Source: Clostridiales bacterium
Lineage (GTDB): Bacteria > Bacillota > Clostridia > UBA1381
DNA: 46,357 nt
NCBI GenBank assembly: GCA_029226975.1
Contig: JAQXZB010000112.1
Location: forward strand, 1 to 46,357
Direction of reading: 5' to 3'
Below are positions 1 through 7,927 of the stretch, one piece after another. A program made the position numbers and the translations under genes. Under the pieces are notes generated by a model. That model saw only the letters and a program-made list of their open reading frames with translations, did no database searches and was not told where the DNA came from. Position 1 is the first letter of the stretch. Each line of letters starts with the position of its first letter.

Positions 1-30
1 GGACCATATAGAGATTTTTTAAAAACATAA

Positions 31-53
31 TGAGAGAGCCGAAGGCTCTCTCA
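31..53. terminator. Perfect 10-bp hairpin, probable terminator
   Basis: A 10-bp perfect inverted repeat (31-40 against 44-53) has a three-base loop. Read on the minus strand the loop region is a C(UUCG)G-type tetraloop, followed within a few bases by a short T run (TTATGTTTTT), so minus-strand termination is the better reading. On the plus strand it is followed by TATATAT and then the tRNA. The sequence left of it is too short to show which gene it serves. Confidence 0.5.
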
Positions 54-60
54 TATATAT

Positions 61-136
61 GCTGGTATAGCTCAGTTGGTAGAGCAGCGCATTCGTAATG
101 CGCAGGCCGCGGGTTCGAGTCCCATTACCAGCTCCA
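61..136 (+). tRNA. tRNA-Thr (anticodon CGT), CCA encoded
   Basis: The full cloverleaf is present: acceptor stem GCTGGTA (61-67) pairs with TACCAGC (126-132), followed by discriminator T133 and encoded CCA (134-136). The D arm is 70-85, the anticodon stem GCGCA/TGCGC (87-91, 99-103) encloses loop TTCGTAA with anticodon CGT at 94-96, and the T loop is TTCGAGT (114-120). The T stem 109-113/121-125 has one C-A mismatch (110/124) and a G-T wobble at its base. No promoter is visible in the 60 bases upstream, so it may be co-transcribed with a gene left of the window. Confidence 0.97.
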
Positions 137-163
137 AAGGAATCGCGGTGCGGTTCCTTTTTT
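136..163 (+). terminator. Intrinsic terminator of tRNA-Thr
   Basis: Immediately after the tRNA, AAAGGAA (136-142) pairs with TTCCTTT, with an inner CGC/GCG pairing, and the hairpin runs into a T tract ending at 163. This is a standard Rho-independent terminator for the tRNA transcript. Confidence 0.85.
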
Positions 164-181
164 CGTGACCCAAAAGGCATA

Positions 182-216
182 TAAAAATCCCCCCGAAGCA
201 ATGCTTTAGGGGGATT
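182..216 (-). terminator. Intrinsic terminator, minus strand
   Basis: On the minus strand, AATCCCCC (216-209) pairs with GGGGGATT (194-187), with an additional AAGC/GCTT inner stem, followed by TTTTTAT. It lies just downstream of the stop of the minus-strand gene 222-878 and ends that transcript, which probably also carries 891-3611. Confidence 0.88.
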
Positions 217-221
217 GAATT

Positions 222-878
222 TTATCTCTTTTCCTTAAGGCTTGTGCGGAATTCGCGGCTGCTTACCTTTAGCTGTGCGTCGGGGTTAGCGCGCTGAATG
301 TATTGCAGTACGCGGGTTACCTCTCTTGGCGCGAATTTTGTTATCGGCATGAAATAGCACTCGCCGTCAACTGCGGATATATAGAAATATTCCATGGAAT
401 TGACGCTTCTGCGGTGCGTGATGTCCTTTGAGGTTTCATAGGGACGTATTGCCGCTGTGAAATTCTCGTTATCCTCGCCGGTGCGCTTTATAAAGTTCTT
501 GTTTCCGATAATTACCGAAGAAATGTCCTCTATTGGAATTTCTATCAGCCGAGTGGACGCGGGAATAAATTCCGAAAGAATTTTTATTCGGCTGTCCGCC
601 TTAAAGGGCAGAAAACCGTTTGACCAGGTTTTCATGTATACGTTTTTTTTGTCCGCCGCAAGATACGTTGAAAATACCGCGTTTACCCGTATCACCACAT
701 AAGTAATACAGAGTATTGCCGCAATAATCCATGCGACCGCAAACAGTACCTTGCCGACTATAAGACTGTATATAAGCATTATGATGGATAAAAGCCCCAA
801 TGCCGAGAACAGAAACGCCGTAATCTTGGCGCTTCGCCTGACGCTGCCCTTTGTATACGCCTTTGCCGCATATGCCAT
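222..878 (-). CDS. Small membrane protein with soluble PH-like domain, function unknown
   Basis: 218-residue protein. A basic N-terminus is followed by two hydrophobic helices (about residues 20-42 and 45-68), so it should be anchored as a membrane hairpin with the remaining 150 residues in the cytoplasm. The soluble part has a run of alternating beta-type segments that looks like the bacterial PH-like domains of small membrane proteins; this is a fold-level impression only. It starts with ATG behind a GGAGG-type site and follows the NlpC/P60 gene by 12 bases, so the two are probably co-transcribed, which hints at a cell-envelope role. I do not recognise a specific function. Confidence 0.8.
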   Translation of the reverse strand: MAYAAKAYTKGSVRRSAKITAFLFSALGLLSIIMLIYSLIVGKVLFAVAWIIAAILCITYVVIRVNAVFSTYLAADKKNVYMKTWSNGFLPFKADSRIKILSEFIPASTRLIEIPIEDISSVIIGNKNFIKRTGEDNENFTAAIRPYETSKDITHRRSVNSMEYFYISAVDGECYFMPITKFAPREVTRVLQYIQRANPDAQLKVSSREFRTSLKEKR

Positions 879-890
879 ATCAAATCCTCC

Positions 891-3611
891 TTAGTAAACC
901 CTTCTCGCTCCGCAGAACTCGCCTGCATAGTATGACTCGTTAAGGGAGCTTATTTTTACAACATCTCCCGTATGCGGTGCGTGAATAAACTGATTATCGC
1001 CTATGTAAATGCCGACATGATGAACATATCCGCTGCTGTCTTTAAAGAATACCAAATCGCCGGGCATAAGGTTTTCTTTTGAAACCTCAACGCCGTTTGT
1101 AATCTGCTCGTGGGTTACGCGGTCAACCTTAATTCCGTTTTTGGCGCATACATACTGTACAAGACCGCTGCAGTCAAATCCGGAGGGGGTTGTGCCGCCC
1201 CATACATAGGGAACTCCGAGATAGCGCATTGCCTCGTTTACGATTGCTATTCCCGTTGAGGAAACCACACCTCTTACGTTCGGGTCGCCGGTTACATATT
1301 CAATCTCGTCCCTGTATTTTGCCAGCTCGCGGTAAGCCTTTGTGGACTTAACCTGCTTTTGGATAATCTTCTTCTTTTTAACCTTTTCGCCGTTTTCCTC
1401 TACCTCGACTATTTCCTCGTCATAGAAGTAAAGCACTCCGAGAGCCTCGTCCTCATAAACGAAATAATATTTATCGTCCTTGTCGAGAATTATCTCGTTT
1501 ACAACCGGCTTTGGCATGGTAACGGTAACTCTTATCATATCCTGCGCCTTTTCAAGCAGCGTTCCGCGGCTTAGGGCAGTGACATATATATAGTATGTTC
1601 CCGGGTCGATACCCTGAATAAGCGCTGTATTGTCGTTTTCTATAACGGTGTTTACCACAAGCTCGCCGTCAGAGTTGTATACGTCAACCGAGAAATCGTG
1701 ATACACACTGCTTTGCCACTGCAAGGGTATGTAATCCGTATCAATGTACACGCAGTCCTCGTCCTTGACCTCGTAGCCCTCCTTTAAAAACTCGGGTGCG
1801 TCCTCGGGTACGGGGGTGGGATCGGGAGTCGGCTGCGGTGACTCTTGGGGAGTATCCGAGCTTTGCGGCTCCTCGGTGATATTGGCAGGGTCTATAATAA
1901 TGCCAACGGTTTCGGGCTTTTCCACATTGCTTACCGGTCCGATAATATCAACCGCGTCCTCGCCGGCGTCACCGTAGGTTATGAGGGTTTCGCTGTCCTC
2001 TCCTACGCTTGCGCCGTTTTCGTCAATGGCGCTTAAAGAGATTTTGTAATCCGCGCCCTTTGTGAGTGCGTCTGCGGGGATTACAAGCTGTGTATCATCG
2101 GTGGTTATGTAGCTGTTTATGAGGTAGTCCTCGTTCTCAACATCAAAAACCTTAAGATAATATCTGTTTGAAACCGATTGGGCAAGCTTAAGCACAATAT
2201 CGCCGCCCTCATCATAGAAGCTTTCAAGGTTTTCAATCTCCGGAGCGGTTACCTCCGCAGGCTCCTTTGAAGCTTCGGGTGCTTCCTCGGCAAAGGCTTC
2301 CTCTGCAAAAGGCGAGTATGTGTCGGAGCTGTCATAAACGGGACTGTCCTCAAAGCCCGAAGCATATGTAATCTCGCGCTTAACCTTTTCGCCCTTATCA
2401 ACGAGAAGTGCGGCGTAGGTGTTCTTATCCGTATTGCTTACGGGGGTGCTTATACCGATGGCTGTGTCGCGCTTGGGGCTTTCGCTCAAAAGCTCACTGC
2501 CGCTTTCTATAAGCTGGCGGTAAACCGAAAAAATATCGTAGCCCTTAACCGTAACAGAACCGTCTGCTTCAACTCCGCCCATAAAGCCTATGGCGTCCAT
2601 CCAGGCGGTATTTGAAGCGTCCTCGCTTAAAACATACGCGCCATAGCCCTGCTTTGCGCGGTATGCATTTATCATGTCCAGAAGCTCCAGGTTTTTATTC
2701 TGTGAAATTTCGGCATCATCGCTTTGGGAAATTGAGCTGGGCGCATACATTATGCTGTCAACCTTGCCCTCGGCGTCTTTGTACATACGAAAATCATTGT
2801 TGTCCTTGTATTTTTCAAGGGCAGAAGAATCGCCGCCGCTTGTTATGCCGTCAAATTCAAAATCGTCCGCGTTGGTGTATACGGCGCAAATTCTTCCGCC
2901 CTGAACGCCGACCATGCAGAATTTTGTGTAATCGGTATTATACACATACCAGTCCCAGCCGTATTCGCTTTTATCTATTCGGTTGGGCGCGCCCCATACG
3001 TCCGTAACCGTATTGATATTGGCTCCGACCGAAACATCGGTGCTGTTTACATTTACATTAACGTTTTGTATAAACGAATTGTATATCAAATCAATCAGAA
3101 TTTTACAGCTGTCCCAGTTAAGAGGCTTGTTGGGCTCGGTTTCCATATTGCCCTCGATAATGTTTTGCTTAACAAAGAATGCAAAGCCTATTCTGTTTTC
3201 TTCATCCAATAATGCGTTGTCATAACAGGTATTTAATATACTGTCAGCTTCTTCTTCGGAAATGGCATAGCTGCTGTCATAGTTAAGTATTGCCTTATAG
3301 AGTATGGTCATTACATCCTGCTTCCTTACCTCGCTTTGAGAGGCAAGATCCTCGGAATTGTCAAGATTAACATATCCTAAGGCAACAGATTTGAGCAGGG
3401 TTTCGCTAAGACCTGTTTCGGAAAGCTCGCTCGGAACAACCACCTCGGTATTTTGCATTTTTTCATACAAAGACACCGCCTGGTCAAGAACGTCGCGTCC
3501 CGAAAGGCAGACCGAATCCGCATATACATCATTAACCTTTGCGGCTCCGGAAGCCAGAAGTGCAATTACAATCAGAGCCCGCAGCTTAGGCATAACCTTT
3601 CTTACTACCAA
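891..3611 (-). CDS. Secreted multidomain NlpC/P60 cell-wall endopeptidase
   Basis: 906 residues. A signal peptide (residues 1-31, cleavage after VYA) is followed by a region resembling degenerate SLH modules (about 60-185), a CAP-associated N-terminal domain (about 200-250, WGAPNRIDKSEYGWDWYVYN), a degenerate CAP/SCP-like domain (about 305-410), Fn3-like beta domains, a Pro/Thr linker near residue 620, and a C-terminal NlpC/P60 peptidase. The peptidase shows the catalytic Cys in FDCSGLVQY, the His in HHVGIYIG and the third polar residue in FIHAPH. NlpC/P60 enzymes cut D-Glu-diaminopimelate-type bonds in peptidoglycan stem peptides. The start is TTG at 3611, chosen because AAAGGA lies 9 bases upstream; the next ATG (codon 7) has its Shine-Dalgarno too close. 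The protein should act outside the membrane in wall remodelling. Confidence 0.9.
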   Translation of the reverse strand: MVVRKVMPKLRALIVIALLASGAAKVNDVYADSVCLSGRDVLDQAVSLYEKMQNTEVVVPSELSETGLSETLLKSVALGYVNLDNSEDLASQSEVRKQDVMTILYKAILNYDSSYAISEEEADSILNTCYDNALLDEENRIGFAFFVKQNIIEGNMETEPNKPLNWDSCKILIDLIYNSFIQNVNVNVNSTDVSVGANINTVTDVWGAPNRIDKSEYGWDWYVYNTDYTKFCMVGVQGGRICAVYTNADDFEFDGITSGGDSSALEKYKDNNDFRMYKDAEGKVDSIMYAPSSISQSDDAEISQNKNLELLDMINAYRAKQGYGAYVLSEDASNTAWMDAIGFMGGVEADGSVTVKGYDIFSVYRQLIESGSELLSESPKRDTAIGISTPVSNTDKNTYAALLVDKGEKVKREITYASGFEDSPVYDSSDTYSPFAEEAFAEEAPEASKEPAEVTAPEIENLESFYDEGGDIVLKLAQSVSNRYYLKVFDVENEDYLINSYITTDDTQLVIPADALTKGADYKISLSAIDENGASVGEDSETLITYGDAGEDAVDIIGPVSNVEKPETVGIIIDPANITEEPQSSDTPQESPQPTPDPTPVPEDAPEFLKEGYEVKDEDCVYIDTDYIPLQWQSSVYHDFSVDVYNSDGELVVNTVIENDNTALIQGIDPGTYYIYVTALSRGTLLEKAQDMIRVTVTMPKPVVNEIILDKDDKYYFVYEDEALGVLYFYDEEIVEVEENGEKVKKKKIIQKQVKSTKAYRELAKYRDEIEYVTGDPNVRGVVSSTGIAIVNEAMRYLGVPYVWGGTTPSGFDCSGLVQYVCAKNGIKVDRVTHEQITNGVEVSKENLMPGDLVFFKDSSGYVHHVGIYIGDNQFIHAPHTGDVVKISSLNESYYAGEFCGARRVY

Positions 3612-3779
3612 ATTTATCCGTCCTTTCTGAAAAAAGATAATAAATCCTATTTCGATATACGATAATATTCTATCATATAAATTCTAAATTGTCTATAGCT
3701 TATTTGTGAATTTTTTGTAACATTTAAGAAGTAATTTTGTGCGGAAGAGGAAAAAGCGGCGGAATTTGCGGGTTTTGTA

Positions 3780-3808
3780 TTGACAGCGGGTGAAAAATAA
3801 TATATTAT
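3780..3808 (+). promoter_or_regulatory. Sigma-A promoter of prfA
   Basis: TTGACA (3780-3785), 17-base spacer, TATTAT (3803-3808), lying 36 bases before the prfA start codon. It occupies the 232-base divergent spacer between the NlpC/P60 gene and prfA; no clear minus-strand promoter was found in the same spacer. Confidence 0.75.
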
Positions 3809-3843
3809 AAGTACATAATGTTATGTATACCGGAGGAATTAAG

Positions 3844-4911
3844 ATGTTTGACAAGCTTGAGTCACTTGAGGAAAGATATGCGTTTGTTTCGGAAAAGATA
3901 AGCGACCCGGAGGTTATAGCCGACCATGTGGAATGGAGCAAATACTGCAAGGAACATTCCGATCTTACGCCCATAGTGAATAAATACAAGGAATACAAAA
4001 CCGCAAAGCAGACCATAGCGGACGATAAGGAAATGCTTGAAGCAGGTCAGGACAAGGAATTTGAGGAAATGATAAGGGAGGAGCTGTCTTTGGCACAGCA
4101 GACCATGGAGCAGTGCGCCAAGGAGCTTAAGGTTCTGCTTCTGCCCAAGGACCCCAACGATGACAAGAACGTAATAGTTGAGATAAGAGGCGGCACAGGC
4201 GGCGATGAAGCGGCGCTTTTTGCGGCGGATTTGATGCGTATGTATTCCATGTACGCCGAAAGCAAGCGGTGGAAGATTGATATTTTAAGCTCAAACCCCA
4301 CAGACATCGGCGGCTATAAGGAGGTGTGCTTCTCGATAGAGGGACAGGGCGCATATTCAAGGCTCAAGTTCGAGAGCGGAGTTCACCGGGTACAGCGCGT
4401 TCCCGAAACCGAATCCGGCGGAAGAATACATACCTCCGCGGTAACTGTGGCGGTATTGCCGGAGGTCGAGGACGTGGAGGTGGAAATCAATCCCAATGAT
4501 TTGCGTATCGATGTTTTCCGCGCCGGCGGCCCCGGCGGTCAGTGCGTAAACACCACCGATTCGGCTGTAAGAATAACCCATATACCTACGGGTATCGTGG
4601 TTTCATGCCAGGACGAGAAATCACAGCACAAGAACAAGGACAAGGCAATGAAGATTTTAAGGTCGAGAATATATGATGTCATGGAGGAGCAGAGAAACAA
4701 GGAAATTGCGGATGAGAGAAAATCCCAGGTAGGCTCCGGTGACCGCAGCGAGAGAATAAGGACGTATAATTTCCCCCAGGGCAGAGTGACGGATCACAGA
4801 ATAAATCTTACATTATATAAATTGGAGCAGATATTGGACGGAGCGATGGACGAAGTAATAGACGCTCTGATAACCGCGGATCAGGCGGCAAAGCTTGCGG
4901 GAGAGGAATAA
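3844..4911 (+). CDS. prfA: Peptide chain release factor 1
   Basis: 355 residues, the usual RF1 length. RF1 recognises UAA and UAG in the ribosomal A site and triggers peptide release. The stop-codon recognition tripeptide is of the RF1 P-x-T type (PET in [12 protein letters not shown]2 would have SPF), and the catalytic GGQ is in [16 protein letters not shown]. The start at 3844 is chosen over an in-frame ATG at 3823 because GGAGG (3832-3836) sits 7 bases upstream of 3844. The gene has its own promoter and appears monocistronic; prmC, its common partner, is not next to it. Confidence 0.97.
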   Translation: MFDKLESLEERYAFVSEKISDPEVIADHVEWSKYCKEHSDLTPIVNKYKEYKTAKQTIADDKEMLEAGQDKEFEEMIREELSLAQQTMEQCAKELKVLLLPKDPNDDKNVIVEIRGGTGGDEAALFAADLMRMYSMYAESKRWKIDILSSNPTDIGGYKEVCFSIEGQGAYSRLKFESGVHRVQRVPETESGGRIHTSAVTVAVLPEVEDVEVEINPNDLRIDVFRAGGPGGQCVNTTDSAVRITHIPTGIVVSCQDEKSQHKNKDKAMKILRSRIYDVMEEQRNKEIADERKSQVGSGDRSERIRTYNFPQGRVTDHRINLTLYKLEQILDGAMDEVIDALITADQAAKLAGEE

Positions 4912-4959
4912 AGCGCTTTTGAAAAAAATTAAAAAAAATAAATATTTTAAGGTTAATTT

Positions 4960-5044
4960 AAGGAAGCTGGGGTAATATATAGCCATAGCAACGATGAGGT
5001 TGCTCTTTAAAAGCCCCCAAGTCTTTCGCGGTCTGCCGCGAAAG
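4960..5044 (+). other. Structured non-coding stretch after prfA
   Basis: The 160 bases between the prfA stop and the terminator contain no gene. They hold GGGG (4969-4972) that can pair with CCCC (5014-5018) around a hairpin AGCAAC/GTTGCT (4987-4992, 4999-5004), and then a perfect 9-bp hairpin CTTTCGCGG/CCGCGAAAG (5023-5031, 5036-5044). No riboswitch or known small-RNA consensus was recognised. It could be a structured 3' UTR of prfA or a separate small RNA ending at the 5072-5099 terminator. Confidence 0.35.
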
Positions 5045-5071
5045 CGTTCAAAAACCCTATTTCATACAAAC

Positions 5072-5099
5072 AAAAAACAGACAGCGATGTCTGTTTTTT
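5072..5099. terminator. Bidirectional terminator between prfA and the carbohydrate locus
   Basis: AAAAAACAGACA, loop GCGA, TGTCTGTTTTTT: an 8-bp stem with A run before and T run after, so it can end transcription from either side. It lies between prfA (plus) and the stop codon of the minus-strand dehydrogenase gene. Confidence 0.88.
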
Positions 5100-5107
5100 G
5101 TGTACCA

Positions 5108-6079
5108 TCAGATTTTTGTAAGCTTTTTTAGGGTGCGCTCCACCAGCTTAATGCTTTCGCGGGAGCTTTGGGGCGTTACTATGCCCGGCGCAGTGCCGTT
5201 TTTAACACAGTCCGCAAAATACGCAATTTCTCTGCCGTAACCGTCTGCATCGGAGATGTTTATATCCGTTTTGCCGATGGTGTCGGCGCTTGTAAAATCA
5301 ACTCTTTCGCCGCAGTCTGAAAGCACATTGTCGGAAAAATCAAGACTTCCGTTTTCAAAAACCGCCCTAAAGCCTGCCGAGAAAGGAATATCCGCCTTGT
5401 ACCATGCGCCCTGCACAGATACGCACAAGTTATCGTATATGTAATTTACAACGGCGTAATTGGTCAGATCCTTAAAATCATAATACACTCCCGAAATATC
5501 CGCAGGACTTCCCAGCACCGACTGAACAAAGTCAATGTCATGTATCATCAAATCCATTAAAACATGACCGCTCTTTTCCTTGTCAAGCATCCAGTTTTCA
5601 AAGCTCCACAGGGGTATTGAGCTAAGACGCTTCATGTCAAGGTGCAGCAGTCTGCCGTATTTTTTGCTCTCGATTGTGTTCTTTAAATAAATATACGCAT
5701 TCATAAAGCGCACAACATGGGCAACCATGAAAAGCCTGTCGGATTTTTTCGCCGCATTTTCTATTTCCTCCGCGTCCGCGTCATTTAGCGCCATGGGCTT
5801 TTCGCAAAGCACGTTGACACCGGCATTAAGTGCCTTTATAACCTGCTCCTTGTGCAGGTATGACGGGGTGCAGATGTCGATTATATCCGGCTTTTCCTTT
5901 GCCAGAAGCTCGTCAAAATCCGTGTATCTGTGCAAATCACAGCCCTCGGTCTTTTGTGAAAGCACATCGGCTCTTACATCGCAGACCGCTGTTAAATCAA
6001 TATTTTCCATGTCTTTGTATATGCCGAAATGGCAGCTTCCCATTCCGCCGATACCTATTAAAGCTGTTTTAAGCTTCAT
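5108..6079 (-). CDS. Gfo/Idh/MocA-family oxidoreductase (first of two)
   Basis: 323 residues. The N-terminal Rossmann domain starts with ALIGIGGMGSCHFGIY, matching the GxGxxG dinucleotide-binding loop, and the family EKP motif is present in NVLCEKPMALNDAD (about residues 91-104). The C-terminal half is the family's alpha/beta substrate domain. Members oxidise or reduce sugars, inositols and glycosides using NAD(P); the substrate cannot be read from sequence. ATG start with AGGGAG upstream. It follows the isomerase gene by 15 bases on the same strand, so they form an operon. A second family member lies across the AraC gene. Confidence 0.9.
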   Translation of the reverse strand: MKLKTALIGIGGMGSCHFGIYKDMENIDLTAVCDVRADVLSQKTEGCDLHRYTDFDELLAKEKPDIIDICTPSYLHKEQVIKALNAGVNVLCEKPMALNDADAEEIENAAKKSDRLFMVAHVVRFMNAYIYLKNTIESKKYGRLLHLDMKRLSSIPLWSFENWMLDKEKSGHVLMDLMIHDIDFVQSVLGSPADISGVYYDFKDLTNYAVVNYIYDNLCVSVQGAWYKADIPFSAGFRAVFENGSLDFSDNVLSDCGERVDFTSADTIGKTDINISDADGYGREIAYFADCVKNGTAPGIVTPQSSRESIKLVERTLKKLTKI

Positions 6080-6094
6080 AAAATCATCTCCCTT

Positions 6095-6907
6095 TTAAAT
6101 AAGTGCTTCAAGATAAGCTTTTGCTTCCTTTATGTCCTTAATCTGTTCCTCGCCGGATATTTCCCGCTCTATGGTTATTGCGCCGTTGTATCCGACGGAT
6201 TTTAGCTTTTCGATAAATGCGGGGTAGTTTACCTTTCCCTCTCCGAGCCTTGTTTCATTGCCGAGATTATGCCCGTCGGTGGGGTATACGCCGTCCTTAC
6301 CATGAACACCTCTTACATATTCGCCGAATACCTCCAAGGCGTCTATGGGGTTTGCCTTGCCGTACATGATAAGGTTTGCCGGGTCAAGGTTAATTCCCAA
6401 ATTGCCGGTGTCGGCGTCCTCGATTATTCTTTTTAAGGTTACGGGCGTTTCCTGACCTGTTTCAAAAAGAAAATACTGTCCGTTTTGCTTCATATGTTCG
6501 GCTATGTCCTTTACGGCGCACAAAACCTCGAAATACTCCGAGGATGAGGGCACCTCCGGCAAAAAGCCCGCGTGGGTAACAATATCCTCCACACCCAGAA
6601 GCTTTGCAAAATCCGAGCCGCGCTTTAATTCCCTCACCCGTATTTCGCGGTATGCGGGCGGCACAATTCCCAAGGTGACGGGACCTGAATAAAAATCGTA
6701 AACCGCCGGTCCGCTCCAGCCGCACCAAAAGGCGGTGATTGTAATGCCGAAGCGTTCGGTAAGGGCGTTTACCTTTTTTGCCGTTTCATCGCTCATAATA
6801 TCCGGCTGCCAGCAGCTTAACTGACAGGTCTTAAAGCCAAGCGACGCAATTTGTTCAAAATCCGACTCAACCTTGTCGGTAAGGGGTATAATTACTCCCA
6901 GTTCCAT
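6095..6907 (-). CDS. Sugar phosphate isomerase/epimerase family TIM-barrel protein
   Basis: 270 residues, AP-endonuclease-2 / xylose-isomerase-like TIM barrel (IolE/IolI-like superfamily). Visible landmarks are the Glu in FLFETGQET (strand 5), NLDPANLIM with the metal-binding Asp, the His in VRGVHGKDGV, and the C-terminal Glu in GAITIEREI; together these make the usual metal site. Such proteins isomerise, epimerise or dehydrate keto-sugars and inositol derivatives. Start ATG with AAGGAGG upstream. It is the first gene of the minus-strand operon and is divergent from the AraC regulator, which is the natural candidate to control it. The true substrate is unknown. Confidence 0.87.
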   Translation of the reverse strand: MELGVIIPLTDKVESDFEQIASLGFKTCQLSCWQPDIMSDETAKKVNALTERFGITITAFWCGWSGPAVYDFYSGPVTLGIVPPAYREIRVRELKRGSDFAKLLGVEDIVTHAGFLPEVPSSSEYFEVLCAVKDIAEHMKQNGQYFLFETGQETPVTLKRIIEDADTGNLGINLDPANLIMYGKANPIDALEVFGEYVRGVHGKDGVYPTDGHNLGNETRLGEGKVNYPAFIEKLKSVGYNGAITIEREISGEEQIKDIKEAKAYLEALI

Positions 6908-6925
6908 AAAAATTCCTCCTTGTTA

Positions 6926-7008
6926 TTGACTTTGTGTTGACTTTAGTATAAAATAAAATCAAGAAAATATCTATAATACTTTTGCGATGATATAGCACAA
7001 ATTTGAGG
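6926..7008. promoter_or_regulatory. Divergent control region with AraC-linked repeat
   Basis: On the minus strand TATACT (6950-6945) is a good -10 for the isomerase operon, but the matching -35 position is poor, as expected for an activator-dependent promoter. The repeat ATAGCACAAATTTGAG (6992-7007) lies upstream of it and is found again, identical, at 7803-7818 beyond the regulator gene. A plus-strand TATAAT (6972-6977) may serve the regulator. Two copies of TTGACTTT (6926-6933 and 6937-6944) lie 11 bases apart next to the isomerase start. The operator role is inferred. Confidence 0.55.
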
Positions 7009-7015
7009 TAATGAT

Positions 7016-7807
7016 ATGAACGATATGGAATTATACGAAAAAATTCCCGAGGAGGAATTTCCCATAAGGCTCTTAAGAAACCCAAGCAGTGATTTTCGCT
7101 TTGCTCCCCATTGGCATGAGCATACGGAGATACATTTTATTTTTGAGGGTACTGCGCGGATAAAATGCGCGGATAAGCTTGCGGTGCTTAACAGACGCGA
7201 TTGCTTTATTGTAAACGGAAACGAGCTTCATGAGGGCGTGGAGGGAAATTGCAATTACGGGTGCATAATCCTGCCGCCGTCCTTTTTTGAGAAAAATCAT
7301 GTGATTTTTAAAAATATCATAAGGGACGAAACGGTGTCGGAGCTTATGGTGAGCATATTTTCCGAATTTGAAAACGCGGACGAAGCGGGGCTTTTGGCAA
7401 TAAAGGGCTATACCTATCTGCTTGTGTCCCATCTGATCAGATGCCACAGCGAAAAGCGGTTTAACGAAAGCAATTACCGGCGGTATTTTGAAAAGCTTGA
7501 CCGAATAAACAGCGCGGTAAAATACATAAGCGAAAACTATGCCGATAATATTACCACCGCCGAGCTGGCAGGTATGGTACACATGAGCGAGGGGCATTTC
7601 TGCCATGTATTTAAAGAGGTTATGGGAAGTACGGCAAAGGAATACTTAAATTCCATACGCATAAAGAAAGCAAAGGGACTGCTTGAAGAAACCGCCATGA
7701 CCGTTACGGAGGCGGCGTACTGCTGCGGATTTTCGGACGCGAATTATTTTGCCAGGATATTTAAAAAGTATGAGGGTACAACGCCCAAGGCCGTAAGAGG
7801 AAAATAG
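7016..7807 (+). CDS. AraC-family transcriptional regulator
   Basis: 263 residues. The N-terminal half is a cupin-type sensor (APHWHEHTEIHFIFEGTARI, about residues 31-50). The C-terminal 100 residues carry two helix-turn-helix motifs of AraC/XylS type: the first in ITTAELAGMVHMSEGHFCHVFK, which leads into the linker helix, and the second in VTEAAYCCGFSDANYFARIFKK, ending with the family signature GTTPKAVR. Start ATG with GAGG 7 bases upstream. It is divergent from the isomerase/dehydrogenase operon and followed by a second dehydrogenase; identical 16-bp sequences precede both its own start and that gene, so it probably controls all three metabolic genes in response to a sugar-like ligand. Confidence 0.92.
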   Translation: MNDMELYEKIPEEEFPIRLLRNPSSDFRFAPHWHEHTEIHFIFEGTARIKCADKLAVLNRRDCFIVNGNELHEGVEGNCNYGCIILPPSFFEKNHVIFKNIIRDETVSELMVSIFSEFENADEAGLLAIKGYTYLLVSHLIRCHSEKRFNESNYRRYFEKLDRINSAVKYISENYADNITTAELAGMVHMSEGHFCHVFKEVMGSTAKEYLNSIRIKKAKGLLEETAMTVTEAAYCCGFSDANYFARIFKKYEGTTPKAVRGK

Positions 7808-7886
7808 CACAAATTTGAGAGGATAAAGCACATTATTGATGAATATGCGCCGCCGCCTTGACAAGACCATGGAGCTGTGATAGATT
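7803..7886 (+). promoter_or_regulatory. Putative AraC operator and promoter of the second dehydrogenase
   Basis: ATAGCACAAATTTGAG (7803-7818) is an exact copy of 6992-7007. A related half-site GCACATTATTG starts 21 bases after GCACAAATTTG, i.e. two helical turns on the same face, the usual geometry of AraC-family direct repeats. Downstream lies TTGACA (7858-7863), 17 bases, TAGATT (7881-7886), a plausible promoter for the gene at 7928. Binding by the adjacent AraC protein is inferred. Confidence 0.55.
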
Positions 7887-7927
7887 CAAACCAAACGGTA
7901 TTGGTGAAAGGAGCTTATAATTATAAA

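Noticed and set aside
19-201. 60-residue minus-strand reading frame across the tRNA-Thr
   Set aside because: Its peptide (GNGTRTRGLRITNALLYQLSY) is the well-known false protein read from the antisense strand of tRNA-Thr genes.
4960-5044. Known riboswitch, 6S RNA or SRP RNA after prfA
   Set aside because: Conserved cores of these classes (for example the SRP GGAAG loop segment or the FMN, TPP, glycine and c-di-GMP cores) were not found.
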